Assembly: GCA_001311805.1 (NCBI GenBank)
Contig: BBCA01000089.1
Coordinates: 1 to 7,915, forward strand
Origin: Lentibacillus juripiscarius JCM 12147
Lineage (GTDB): Bacteria; Bacillota; Bacilli; Bacillales_D; Amphibacillaceae
Length of the DNA: 7,915 nucleotides
Direction: 5' to 3'
Shown here: positions 1 through 6,513 of the stretch, in pieces
Numbering within the stretch: the first letter of the stretch is position 1
Layout of the letters: every line of letters begins with the position of its first letter
The notes under the pieces: generated by a model
Database searches by the model: none
Seen by the model: the letters and a program-made list of their open reading frames with translations, nothing else
What the model was told of the DNA's origin: nothing
Made by a program: the position numbers and the translations under genes

Positions 1-14
1 GGTCGGGGTGGGGT

Positions 15-395
15 ATCAACCGATTTGGGTGAGTAATCAACGGCCGGGGTGTAGAATCAACCAAAATGAGAAAGAATCGACCGGTTATCAGGAGAAATCA
101 ACCGGGTTGGGGCGAGAAATCAACCGGTCGTGGTGTAGAATCAACCAAAATGAGAAAGAATCGACCGGTTTTCAGGTGTAATCAACCGGTTGGGGCCAGA
201 AATCGACCGATCGAGGTGTAGAATCAACCAGTATGGGAAGAATCGACCGGTTTTCAGGTAGAATCAACCGGTTGGGGCGAGAAATCAACCGGTCGGGGTG
301 TAGAATCAACCAATATGAGGAGAAATCAACCGTCCGGGGCGAGGAATCAACCGTTCGGGTCCACATATCGACCGGTCAGAACCAATCATCAACCT
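15..395. repeat. Degenerate tandem array, ~21-bp units with ACCGGT core (array 1)
   Basis: About 19 head-to-tail units of 19-22 bp begin AATCAACC or AATCGACC, with starts at 15, 35, 55, 75, 96, 118, 139, 159, 180, 201, 222, 241, 262, 283, 304, 324, 345, 367 and 388. Many contain the palindrome ACCGGT. Units fall into four types in the fixed order A (AATCAACCAAAATGAGAAAG), B (AATCGACCGGTTTTCAGG...), C (AATCAACCGGTTGGGGCGAG) and D (AATCAACCGGTCGGGGTGTA). Type A recurs at 55, 139, 222 and 304, giving a higher-order period of 82-84 bp. The array starts at or before the window edge. From 396 to 492 it decays into scattered fragments such as CAACCATCGACG and CACCGGTC, and I see no gene there. Open frames across it on both strands come from the 21-bp (7-codon) period and are not believable proteins. 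Function is unknown. Confidence 0.9.
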
Positions 396-492
396 TTAAC
401 AGAAAATATCATCCTGAGCCGCAAGATTTTCAACCATCGACGTCAAATTTCAGCCCAAGTGGCAGGAAAACTATCACCGGTCAGCCTTTGTA

Positions 493-522
493 TTGAAATC
501 ATGTGGGATTTATCGCTATAAT
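493..522 (+). promoter_or_regulatory. Sigma-A promoter for ywiB-argS
   Basis: A -35 TTGAAA (493-498), an 18-bp spacer and a perfect -10 TATAAT (517-522) lie just upstream of ywiB. Transcription would start near 529, leaving a leader of about 25 nt with the ribosome binding site AGGAG at 540-544. No operator is apparent in or around it, which fits constitutive expression of a housekeeping unit. Confidence 0.8.
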
Positions 523-553
523 AGGTTATTATATGATGCAGGAGCGGTTAAGA

Positions 554-996
554 ATGAAGGACAATGCAAAACAGGTTGCCATTGAGCTCGAAACGTCGAT
601 TGATGACAATGGTGAAATGGAGTACAATACGGTAAGGCAGACAGGCCAGTTTTACCAAAAGAAACAATGGACGTGCTTACGTATACAGAAACACTAGATG
701 ACGGGTCGAATGTCAGCAGTCTGATCACGATTTATGAAGACAGGGTAAGCATCAAGCGGAAAGGGCCGGTTGCCATGCATCAGCAGTTCCGTCCGCATCG
801 GTCCACCGAAAATGTTTACCAGCACCCGCATGGCACGATACATATGGAAACCTATACCAAAGCTATTGATTACCGCAGGCCGGCAGCAGAGCAGGCTGGC
901 TTGTTGACCATCGCTTATACAGTAAAATTGAATGGACAGGATGAACGCAATCATCAATTGACCTTGAACGTACGTGATAAGGAGGACTCTCAATGA
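554..996 (+). CDS. ywiB: YwiB-like DUF1934 protein (one frameshift)
   Basis: This is the conserved hypothetical protein usually found next to argS in Bacillaceae. DUF1934 proteins are small beta-barrel (calycin-like) proteins of unknown function. I chose the ATG at 554 because AGGAG (540-544) lies 9 nt upstream and the product then begins [20 protein letters not shown], the expected strand-rich start. The frame breaks at the A-run 657-660. Restoring one A joins TGQFYQK to [12 protein letters not shown] and gives 147 aa, near the family length of about 140. Recognisable family stretches are [16 protein letters not shown], the long central region with [13 protein letters not shown], and the C-terminal [10 protein letters not shown]...HQLTLNV. 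Its stop overlaps the argS start (ATGA at 993-996), so the two genes are translationally coupled and cotranscribed from the promoter at 493-522. The frameshift is probably a sequence error. Confidence 0.85.
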
Positions 997-2662
997 GCAA
1001 CGTGTTGGCACAGACGGAAGATATACTGAAACAAGAGATTGCCGCAGCTGTTGTACAGGCAGGATTGGCGGCAGAAGAAGAACTGCCGGAAGTCATTCTG
1101 GAAAAACCGAAAGAAAAAACGCACGGTGATTTTGCGACCAATATTGCCATGCAGCTGGCACGTATCGCCAAAAAGCACCACGCCAGATTGCCGATGATAT
1201 CGTGGCTCATCTCGACCAAGCGAAAGCGAGTGTCGCCAGCGTTGAAGTGGCGGGGCCCGGCTTCATCAACTTTTTATGAAAAATGATTTTCTCGGTGATT
1301 TGATTCCGGCCATTTTGGAAGCAGGGGAGTCGTACGGCCGAACGGATTCCGGCAAGGGGGAAAAGGTGCAGGTTGAGTTTGTCTCCGTCAACCCGACCGG
1401 CGATCTGCATCTTGGCCATGCCCGTGGTGCGGCATATGGTGATGTTTTTGCAATGTGCTGGATGCGGCAGGTTATGACGTCGAACGGGAATATTACATTA
1501 ACGATGCCGGCAACCAGGTCGATAAGCTCGCTTCGTCCGTTGCAGTCCGGTATTTGCAGGCACTTGGCCGTGATGCAGTCATGCCTGAGGACGGATACCG
1601 CGGTGAAGATGTGGCTGCCATTGGCCGGGAGCTGGCGGAAGAACACGGTGAAAAATGGGCGGACGCCGATGAATCCGAGCGTTATTCCTTTTTCCGGGAG
1701 TACGGGCTGAATCATGCGCTGGAGCAGATCAGGAAAGACCTCGCCGACTTCCGCGTGCATTTTGACAACTGGTTTTCCGAGCAGTCGCTGTACAATGACG
1801 GCAAAGTGGAAGCAGCTGTGGAAACGCTGCGGAATGGCGGTTATGTGTATGAAGAAGACGGAGCAACCTGGTTCCGCTCGACCGATTTTGGCGATGATAA
1901 GGATCGGGTTTTAATCAAACAGGACGGCAGCTATACGTACCTGACACCAGACATCGCTTATCATAAAGACAAGCTGGAGCGCGGCTTTAATAAGATTATT
2001 AATGTATGGGGATCCGACCATCACGCTATATCGCCCGGATGCAGGCTGCCATCCAGGCACTCGGCTATCCGAAAGATAAATTGGGTGTAAAAATCATCCA
2101 GATCGTCAACCTGTTTGAAGGCGGCGAGAAACTGCGCATGAGCAAGCGGACAGGCAATGCTGTTGCACTGCGGGATCTAATGGAAGAGGCAGGGGTTGAC
2201 GCGACACGCTACTTCTTCGTTATGCGATCCAATGATACCCAATTCGACTTTGATTTGGACCTGGCCCGTTCCGAATCCAACGACAACCCTGTTTATTACG
2301 TACAGTACGCCCATGCCAGGATTTGTACGATGCTAAAACAGGCAGAGGAAAAAGGGTTTGCCGACAGTGAGCAGTTTGACGCGAAACTGCTCACATCCGA
2401 GAAGGAAGTGGACCTGCTGAAAAAACTGGGCGAATTTCCGCAAACAATCGCGGAAGCTGGCGAAAAACACGCACCGCATAAAGTGCCGCAGTATGTTTTC
2501 GACCTGGCATCCCAGCTGCATAGCTTCTATAATGCAGAAAAAGTGCTCGACCCGGACAACCCGGAACGCACAAAAGCCCGGATTGCCCTGATGAAAGCAG
2601 TCCGCACCACCCTGGCAAACGGCCTTGGACTAATCGGAATAACCGCACCAGAAAAAATGTAA
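993..2662 (+). CDS. argS: Arginyl-tRNA synthetase (four frameshifts in this sequence)
   Basis: ArgS is a cytoplasmic class I aminoacyl-tRNA synthetase that activates arginine with ATP and charges tRNA-Arg. The start at 993 follows AAGGAGG (979-985) at good spacing and overlaps the ywiB stop. In order: an N-terminal Add1-type tRNA-recognition domain (about residues 1-110, with [16 protein letters not shown]); the Rossmann catalytic core with [12 protein letters not shown], whose HLGH is the class I HIGH motif (about residues 140-143); [20 protein letters not shown]; the KMSKS-type loop LRMSKRTGN (about 383-391); and a helical DALR anticodon-binding domain beginning near YVQYAHARI. Four single-base deletions break the frame: A-run 1170-1174, T-run 1271-1275, AA 1452-1453 and G 2025. 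Restoring them gives 557 aa, essentially the B. subtilis length. An essential gene with every motif intact would not be expected to carry four disruptions, so these are most likely sequence errors. A terminator follows at 2674. Confidence 0.95.
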
Positions 2663-2673
2663 TCATCATTAGC

Positions 2674-2704
2674 TGCAGGGGTTCAGTACTCCTGCAACTT
2701 TTTA
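2674..2704 (+). terminator. Rho-independent terminator of ywiB-argS
   Basis: A 9-bp stem, TGCAGGGGT (2674-2682) paired with ACTCCTGCA (2688-2696) with one G-T wobble, has a 5-nt loop and is followed by a T-tract (2699-2703). It lies 11 bp after the argS stop, so the operon ends here and the following DNA is a separate region. Confidence 0.85.
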
Positions 2705-2714
2705 GTGGGACGCG

Positions 2715-2841
2715 GGAACAGGCTTACTGTTCCAGTTTAAGCGGACAGGTTGGTACTGAGCGGTGGACCTGAGCAGGTCAAATCGAGCGAGAAAGACCTC
2801 GAATCGAGCGACACCGGCTTCAAATCGAGCGAGGGCCGTCC
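2715..2841. repeat. Hairpin plus 21-bp-unit repeat element, copy A
   Basis: The element starts with a perfect hairpin, GGAACAG (2715-2721), loop GCTTA, CTGTTCC (2727-2733). A linker follows containing AAGCGGACAGGTTGG and ACTGAGCGGTGGACCTGAGC. It ends with three units of about 21 bp carrying AATCGAGCGA at roughly 2780, 2801 and 2823. A second copy in the same orientation lies at 3640-3835, and the two match through hairpin, linker and first units. The pair brackets the toxin-antitoxin genes. The hairpin resembles the short palindromic GGGACAGG-type repeats I recall as common between genes in Bacillaceae, but no database comparison was possible. Confidence 0.8.
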
Positions 2842-2858
2842 AGCTGTACTGCCTGTAG

Positions 2859-2889
2859 AAAAAAGCAGGCTCCTTTGTCAATGGCCTGC
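2859..2889 (-). terminator. Rho-independent terminator of the toxin-antitoxin operon
   Basis: Read on the reverse strand, GCAGGC (2889-2884), a 13-nt loop and GCCTGC (2870-2865) are followed directly by six T (2864-2859). The hairpin begins one base after the toxin stop codon, so it ends the two-gene transcript. It also helps separate this operon from the converging argS transcript. Confidence 0.75.
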
Positions 2890-3111
2890 CTAACTGTTGC
2901 GATTAAACTCTTCTTGTTTTGTCTCTAACTGGTGTTTAAGAATATTCTTCCAGATTCTTGGAGGAATCTCTTTCCCCAGTGAATGGGAAACCCGCGTTCG
3001 TAACCATTTTCCATTGACAAATTTCCTATAATAGTAATGGTCTGCTCCCTTTTTATATTCCTCCCACCCGTTTCGCTCACAGTAGCGTTTTAAATCCCTG
3101 AATTTAGGCAA
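2890..3111 (-). CDS. hicA: HicA-family toxin (predicted mRNA interferase)
   Basis: HicA toxins are small double-stranded-RNA-binding-fold ribonucleases that cleave mRNA and stop translation unless bound by their antitoxin. The predicted product has 73 aa. GADHYYYRKF (residues 22-31) fits the GSxH region carrying the catalytic histidine, here His25, and EIPPRIWKNILKHQLE (about 48-63) fits the conserved C-terminal helix with the ILKQ-type ending. The N-terminal MPKFRDLKRYCERNGWEEYK matches the first helix of the family. I chose a TTG start at 3111-3109 because GGAG sits 6 nt upstream and all family homology follows it. An ATG further upstream (3225) would only add residues encoded inside the antitoxin gene and unlike HicA. 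The gene overlaps the antitoxin by 8 nt, indicating translational coupling, and a terminator follows immediately. Assignment to HicA is by motif recognition only. Confidence 0.75.
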   Translation of the reverse strand: MPKFRDLKRYCERNGWEEYKKGADHYYYRKFVNGKWLRTRVSHSLGKEIPPRIWKNILKHQLETKQEEFNRNS

Positions 3112-3541
3112 CTTCTTCTCCAAATAGTAATTGTTCAATATCTTCTTTGGTATCACAGAGCAAAATACGCAAAGCATACGGGGTAAGAGTGCGTGTATTT
3201 TTGGCCTGGAACATATAAGGCTCATTCATGAAATCCTCAGCAAATTCCCGGGCTGTTTCTGCAGCTGCCCGTTTACATTCCTCTTCAGTATCTCCCATAG
3301 CATAATCATTCAATGGCATAATCCAGGCCCAATAGGTTCCGTCGTTTTCTAAGCGTATATCAATGTCAAATGTATATTGCCCCAGGGTCTCAGCAAGCAT
3401 TGAACGGCTTAAAATAACACCATCCGTCTCTGTCTGCTTCCGCGCTTTAATCAATGAGGGAATAAAATTCTGTACATCATCAAAAACAGTTGTAAAGTTC
3501 TGTCTGGCTGCTGAAAAACGATATTCTTTTAACATACTCAA
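3104..3541 (-). CDS. Antitoxin with Phd/YefM-like N-terminus and HicB-like domain
   Basis: This is the first gene of a two-gene reverse-strand operon with the HicA-like toxin, so it is the probable antitoxin and autorepressor. The product is 145 aa from a TTG at 3541, which has GGAGGTG about 9 nt upstream; an in-frame ATG at 3535 would give 143 aa. Residues about 8-50 (FSAARQNFTTVFDDVQ, then an I/V-rich strand and GVILSRSMLAETL) resemble the Phd/YefM fold, which binds operator DNA. Residues about 55-100 (FDIDIRLENDGTYWAWIMPL, then GDTEEECKRAAAE) resemble the partial RNase-H-like HicB domain that caps HicA. A tail of about 35 residues ending DTKEDIEQLLFGEE is unassigned. Ordinary HicB proteins instead carry a C-terminal ribbon-helix-helix or HTH domain. 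The toxin-partner role is well supported by context; the two-domain reading is moderately supported. Unlike its neighbours, the gene shows no frameshift. Confidence 0.65.
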   Translation of the reverse strand: MSMLKEYRFSAARQNFTTVFDDVQNFIPSLIKARKQTETDGVILSRSMLAETLGQYTFDIDIRLENDGTYWAWIMPLNDYAMGDTEEECKRAAAETAREFAEDFMNEPYMFQAKNTRTLTPYALRILLCDTKEDIEQLLFGEEVA

Positions 3542-3568
3542 TCACCCTTTCACCTCCTACACTACCAT

Positions 3569-3605
3569 GTTATGTACAATTTGTACAATTAGTACAAATT
3601 TTATA
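3569..3605 (-). promoter_or_regulatory. Candidate promoter/operator of the toxin-antitoxin operon
   Basis: Three GTAC cores lie exactly 9 bp apart (3574-3577, 3583-3586, 3592-3595). On the reverse strand each reads TTGTAC, and the middle one is the full palindrome TTGTACAA. The spacing places them close to one helical face. A reverse-strand TATAAA at 3605-3600 is a possible -10, which would put the repeats over the start of transcription. TTGTAC with CATAAC 17 bp downstream is a weaker alternative. The arrangement suits autorepression by the antitoxin, but the binding protein is inferred. Confidence 0.45.
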
Positions 3606-3639
3606 CACTGGGTATCTAAAAAAACTTGGGCGGAACACG

Positions 3640-3835
3640 GGGACAGGCTTATTGTCCCGGTCTAAGCGGCAGGTTGAAACTGAGCGGTGGCTTGAGCAGG
3701 TTAAATCGAGCGACGCCAGCCCAAATCGAGCGAGAGCCGCGTCAATTCGAGCGACACGCGCCACAAAACGAGCGACGCCCAACTCAAATCGAGCGAGAGG
3801 CCACCTCAAATCTACCCACCTCAATACGAGCGGGG
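3640..3835. repeat. Hairpin plus 21-bp-unit repeat element, copy B
   Basis: The hairpin is GGGACAG (3640-3646), loop GCTTA, TTGTCCC (3652-3658), followed by a linker (AAGCGGCAGGTTG, ACTGAGCGGTGGCTTGAGC) that closely matches copy A. About seven units of around 21 bp follow, with cores AAATCGAGCGA, AATTCGAGCGA, AAAACGAGCGA and a decayed ATACGAGCG at the end. Against copy A, the third base pair of the stem changes from A-T to G-C on both sides, and the loop is unchanged. The array is longer here than in copy A (about seven units against three). The element lies just upstream of the toxin-antitoxin promoter. Confidence 0.8.
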
Positions 3836-3886
3836 TCCTCTTCTACTACTACAATCGTACGCATTTCCAAAAAAGTGTTATTTTCC

Positions 3887-3916
3887 CACAAAATTCGACT
3901 TCAGCAACATTTTGTG
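3887..3916. repeat. 8-bp inverted repeat upstream of the fadF promoter
   Basis: CACAAAAT (3887-3894) and ATTTTGTG (3909-3916) form a perfect 8-bp inverted repeat with a 14-nt spacer, 20 bp before the fadF -35. No T-tract follows on the forward strand, so it is not a convincing terminator. It may be a protein-binding site or chance in AT-rich DNA. Nothing else was recognised between 3836 and 3935. Confidence 0.35.
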
Positions 3917-3935
3917 CATAATTTTCAAAAATTGG

Positions 3936-3963
3936 TTGACTGAATGATCACTCATCATATAAA
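3936..3963 (+). promoter_or_regulatory. Sigma-A promoter for fadF
   Basis: A -35 TTGACT (3936-3941), a 16-bp spacer and a -10 TATAAA (3958-3963) predict a start near 3970 and a leader of about 97 nt before the fadF ATG. A weaker -10-like TATACT lies near 4039 without a good -35. The spacer contains a palindrome described separately, so the promoter is probably repressible. Confidence 0.65.
3937..3958. promoter_or_regulatory. Candidate TetR/FadR-type operator at the fadF promoter
   Basis: The core TGAATGATCACTCA (3941-3954) is a 14-bp palindrome with one mismatched pair, and it lies between the -35 and -10. The B. subtilis FadR operator, as I recall it, has TGAATGA and TCATTCA arms, and this site matches the first arm fully and the second partly. 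The 5' half TGACTGA is also shared with the operator-like palindrome at 6562-6583 before the thiolase gene. Bound repressor here would block RNA polymerase until fatty-acyl-CoA accumulates. The regulator itself is not in the window, so its identity is inferred. Confidence 0.5.
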
Positions 3964-4066
3964 GTATAAGTAGAATCATAGTATTAAAGTGCTGGCGGTT
4001 TTTATTTTCAAATTAATGCAATCGTTATCATTTCCGTTATACTACAAATAAAGGGGGAAGTGCATC

Positions 4067-6174
4067 ATGGACATATTTTTGACAGTGAATTGGATAGCAT
4101 TCACTGCGATTGTCATTTATGGCGTTTACCTATTCGCCAAAGTGGTGGCGACGCGTGTTTCCTATATCAAGCTTGGGAAAAAGTCTGAGTTTGACCGGGA
4201 TTTTAAAGAACGCTTCCGCCGCGTTGGCAAAATAGTTTTGGCCAGTCGAAACTATTAAAAGATAAAAAGTCCGGAACCATTCACGTGATGATGTTCTACG
4301 GGTTCCTGCTCGTGCAGTTCGGGGCTATTGATATGTTTGTAAAAGGATTGGCACCGGGGAATCATTTGCCGTTTGGCATGTTCTATCCGGGATTCACGTT
4401 TTTCCAGGAACTTGTGACATTAATGATCCTGGTAGCCGTTGTATGGGCGTTTTTACCGCCGCTATATTGAAAAAATCGTCCGTTTGAAACGCGGGTTTAA
4501 AGCAGGTCTTGTGCTGTTATTCATTGGAACATTGATGCTGTCTGTACTGCTTGGCAACGGAATGATGATTGTCTGGCACGGGGATGCTGCAACTTGGACC
4601 GAACCGGTTGCCAGTTTAATAGCTCTTGCATTTGGATGGCTGCCGCAAACCGCTGCCATGGTGTTATTCTACGTTTTCTGGTGGATTCACACGGTTACCA
4701 TACTGGCATTTTTAGTTTATGTGCCGCAGTCCAAGCACGCACACTTGATTGCAGCGCCTATTAACGTATTCTTGAGTAAGCGCGTACCAGGCAAATTAAA
4801 ACCGATAGATTTTGATATTGACGACGAGCAAAATGAGGATGAAATTTCGTTTGGTGTCGGCAAGGTGGAAGATTTCGAACAGCACCAGATGATTGATTTT
4901 TACGCATGTGTGGAATGCGGTCGTTGTACGGATGTCTGTCCAGCTGCAGGGACCGGAAAAATGCTGTCGCCGATGGATATTATGGTGAAAGTCCGCGATC
5001 ATCTGACGGAAAAAGGCGCAGCTGTCACAGGCAAATCGCCATGGGTTCCTTCCTATGCGTTTTCCGGAACGAAAGGAAACGAGCTTGCTGGGCAGGGGGC
5101 AAGTGAAGCGGCAGCAGGCATGGAAAGCGTCAGCCTGATTGGGGATGTCATCACGGAAGAAGAACTTTCTGGCTGTACAACATGCCGTGCCTGTGAAGAT
5201 GCTTGCCCGGTCATGAATGAACACGTCGGCACGATTATCGATATGCGCCGCTATCTGGTTATGACAGAAGGTAAAATGGACCCGGATGCCCAGCGCGCTG
5301 TTATGAACATCGAGCGTCAGGGCAATCCATGGGGGCTGTCCAAAAAGACCGCATCAAGTGGCGCGAACAAGATGAGGAGGCTTACATCCCGACGATAAAA
5401 GAACTAAAGAAAGAGGAAAAAGATTTTGAGTATCTGTTCTGGGTCAGTTCAATGGGTTCATTTGACAACCGCAGCCAGAAAATTGCACTCGCGTTTGCCA
5501 AATTGATGAACCAGGCCGGCATTAGCTTTGCTATCCTCGGCAACAAGGAGCAGAACTCCGGGGATACGGCACGCCGCATCGGGAACGAGTTTTTGTTCCA
5601 GGAAATCGCCGAGAAAAATATAAAAGAATTCGAAAAGCATGATGTGAAAAAGATTGTAACCATCGACCCGCATGCTTATAACATTTTCAAAAATGAGTAC
5701 CCGGATTTTGGTTTTGAAGCAGAAGTCTATCACCATACACAAATGCTGTATGACCTGGTGATGAATGGCAAACTGAAACCCGATCGGCCGATCAATCAGC
5801 GGCTCACGTACCATGATTCCTGTTATCTGGGCCGGTACAACGGCGTATACGACCCGCCGAGGGAAATTTTGAAGTCCATCCCAGGCCTTGACCTGGTAGA
5901 AATGGACCGCAGCAGGGAAAATGGCATGTGTTGTGGTGCTGGCGGCGGCCTGATGTGGACGGAAGACACAACCGGAAACCGGATTAACGTCGCCCGTACC
6001 GAACAGGCCATGCAAACTGAATCAACCATGATATCCAGCGCATGCCCATTCTGCCTCACCATGATCAGCGACGGCACAAAAGCAAAAGAAGTGGAAGAAG
6101 ATATCAGTACCATGGACGTAGCCGAAATACTCGCATTATCCGTACTCACCGACGACCAGCAACAATCAGCCTAG
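4067..6174 (+). CDS. fadF: FadF/YwjF-type membrane Fe-S oxidoreductase (three frameshifts)
   Basis: The family couples fatty-acid beta-oxidation to respiration: electrons from acyl-CoA dehydrogenases reach ETF and are passed by this membrane protein to menaquinone. The ATG at 4067 has AGGGGGA 8 nt upstream. The N-terminal ~210 residues hold five or so membrane segments (about 5-25, 72-92, 110-130, 142-168, 180-212) of nitrate-reductase-gamma type. Two [4Fe-4S] ferredoxin motifs follow: CVECGRCTDVCP (C281, C284, C287, C291) and CTTCRACEDACP (C370, C373, C376, C380). The C-terminal part is a CCG-type cysteine-rich domain with C586 in SCYLG, CCGAGGG (C622-C623) and CPFC (C660, C663). The equivalent region of the first CCG repeat (about 450-545) lacks cysteines and reads IDPHAYN. 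Frame breaks at T-run 4236-4239 (deletion), T-run 4450-4454 (insertion) and A-run 5342-5346 (deletion). Correction gives 702 aa, matching the roughly 705 aa of B. subtilis FadF. The breaks are probably sequence errors. Confidence 0.9.
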
Positions 6175-6195
6175 GACGGGAGGATGGCACCCGGA

Positions 6196-6395
6196 CCCAA
6201 AGTCGCGCGAACCGGAAAAGTCGCGCGACCCGGGCCAAAACTCGCGCGAAAATCGAGAAAGTCGTGCGACCCGGTCCCAAAGTCGCGCGAGCCGGGCCAA
6301 AACTCGCGCGCCCCGGACCAAAACTCGCGCGGCCCGAGTCCAAATTCGCGCGAAAATCGAGAAAGTCGCGCGACAACAGCATCAAATTACGCGGT
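6196..6395. repeat. Degenerate tandem array, ~21-bp units with TCGCGCGA core (array 3)
   Basis: Units of about 20-22 bp, roughly CAAAACTCGCGCGACCCGGG, run head to tail from about 20 bp after the fadF stop. The 8-bp palindrome TCGCGCGA occurs exactly six times (6203, 6221, 6242, 6283, 6346, 6366), with three one-base variants between. A composite stretch, TCGCGCGAAAATCGAGAAAG, occurs at 6242 and again at 6346. The array is markedly richer in G and C than the flanking genes. Unit length and the AA-N-TCG core match the other arrays in the window, but the sequence type is distinct. It lies before the first terminator, so it would be transcribed as the 3' end of the fadF mRNA. Apparent open frames through it (for example from 6184) are rich in Arg, Pro, Ser and Lys and have no usable ribosome binding site. 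Confidence 0.85.
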
Positions 6396-6436
6396 AAGCA
6401 ACACGCGCGCCTGCACCATAAACAGTACGAATCACA

Positions 6437-6468
6437 AAAAGAGGGGACGACACCCCCTCCCCTCTTTT
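6437..6468. terminator. Bidirectional terminator-like hairpin after fadF
   Basis: AAAAGAGGGG (6437-6446) and CCCCTCTTTT (6459-6468) form a perfect 10-bp stem with a 12-nt loop. The A-run at one foot and T-run at the other make it usable on either strand. On the forward strand it is the first strong terminator after fadF, placed past the repeat array. Confidence 0.75.
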
Positions 6469-6513
6469 GCAACGTCAGATAGTATAAATGATGGATGACC
6501 TTATAAGCAATAC

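Noticed and set aside
15..395. Possible CRISPR array
   Set aside because: Units of about 21 bp abut head to tail with no unique spacers of constant length, the repeats are degenerate, and no cas gene is present.
172..496. Open frames across array 1 on both strands
   Set aside because: They arise from a repeat period of about 7 codons, lack usable ribosome binding sites and show low-complexity periodic translations.
993..2662. Programmed frameshifting or true decay of argS
   Set aside because: Four separate one-base losses, with no slippery-site and pseudoknot arrangement, in an essential gene with all motifs intact fit sequence error better.
2890..3225. Longer toxin start at the reverse-strand ATG 3225
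   Set aside because: The extra residues are read out of frame inside the antitoxin gene and do not resemble HicA; the internal TTG has a good ribosome binding site.
3570..3943. Open frames through repeat copy B on both strands
   Set aside because: Same periodic artefact as the other arrays; the composition has no domain features.
4017..4035. Fur-box-like sequence before fadF
   Set aside because: It matches the 19-bp consensus at only about 12 positions, lacks good symmetry, and lies well downstream of the better promoter.
4285..4470. Separate small membrane protein gene inside the fadF region
   Set aside because: It is the middle of fadF displaced by the indels at 4236-4239 and 4450-4454; it has no ribosome binding site of its own.
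6042..6498. Open frames through array 3 in three frames, including an ATG at 6184 with an adjacent GGGAGG
   Set aside because: The AGG touches the ATG, so spacing is wrong, and translations are repeat-derived Arg/Pro/Ser/Lys-rich strings open in several frames at once.
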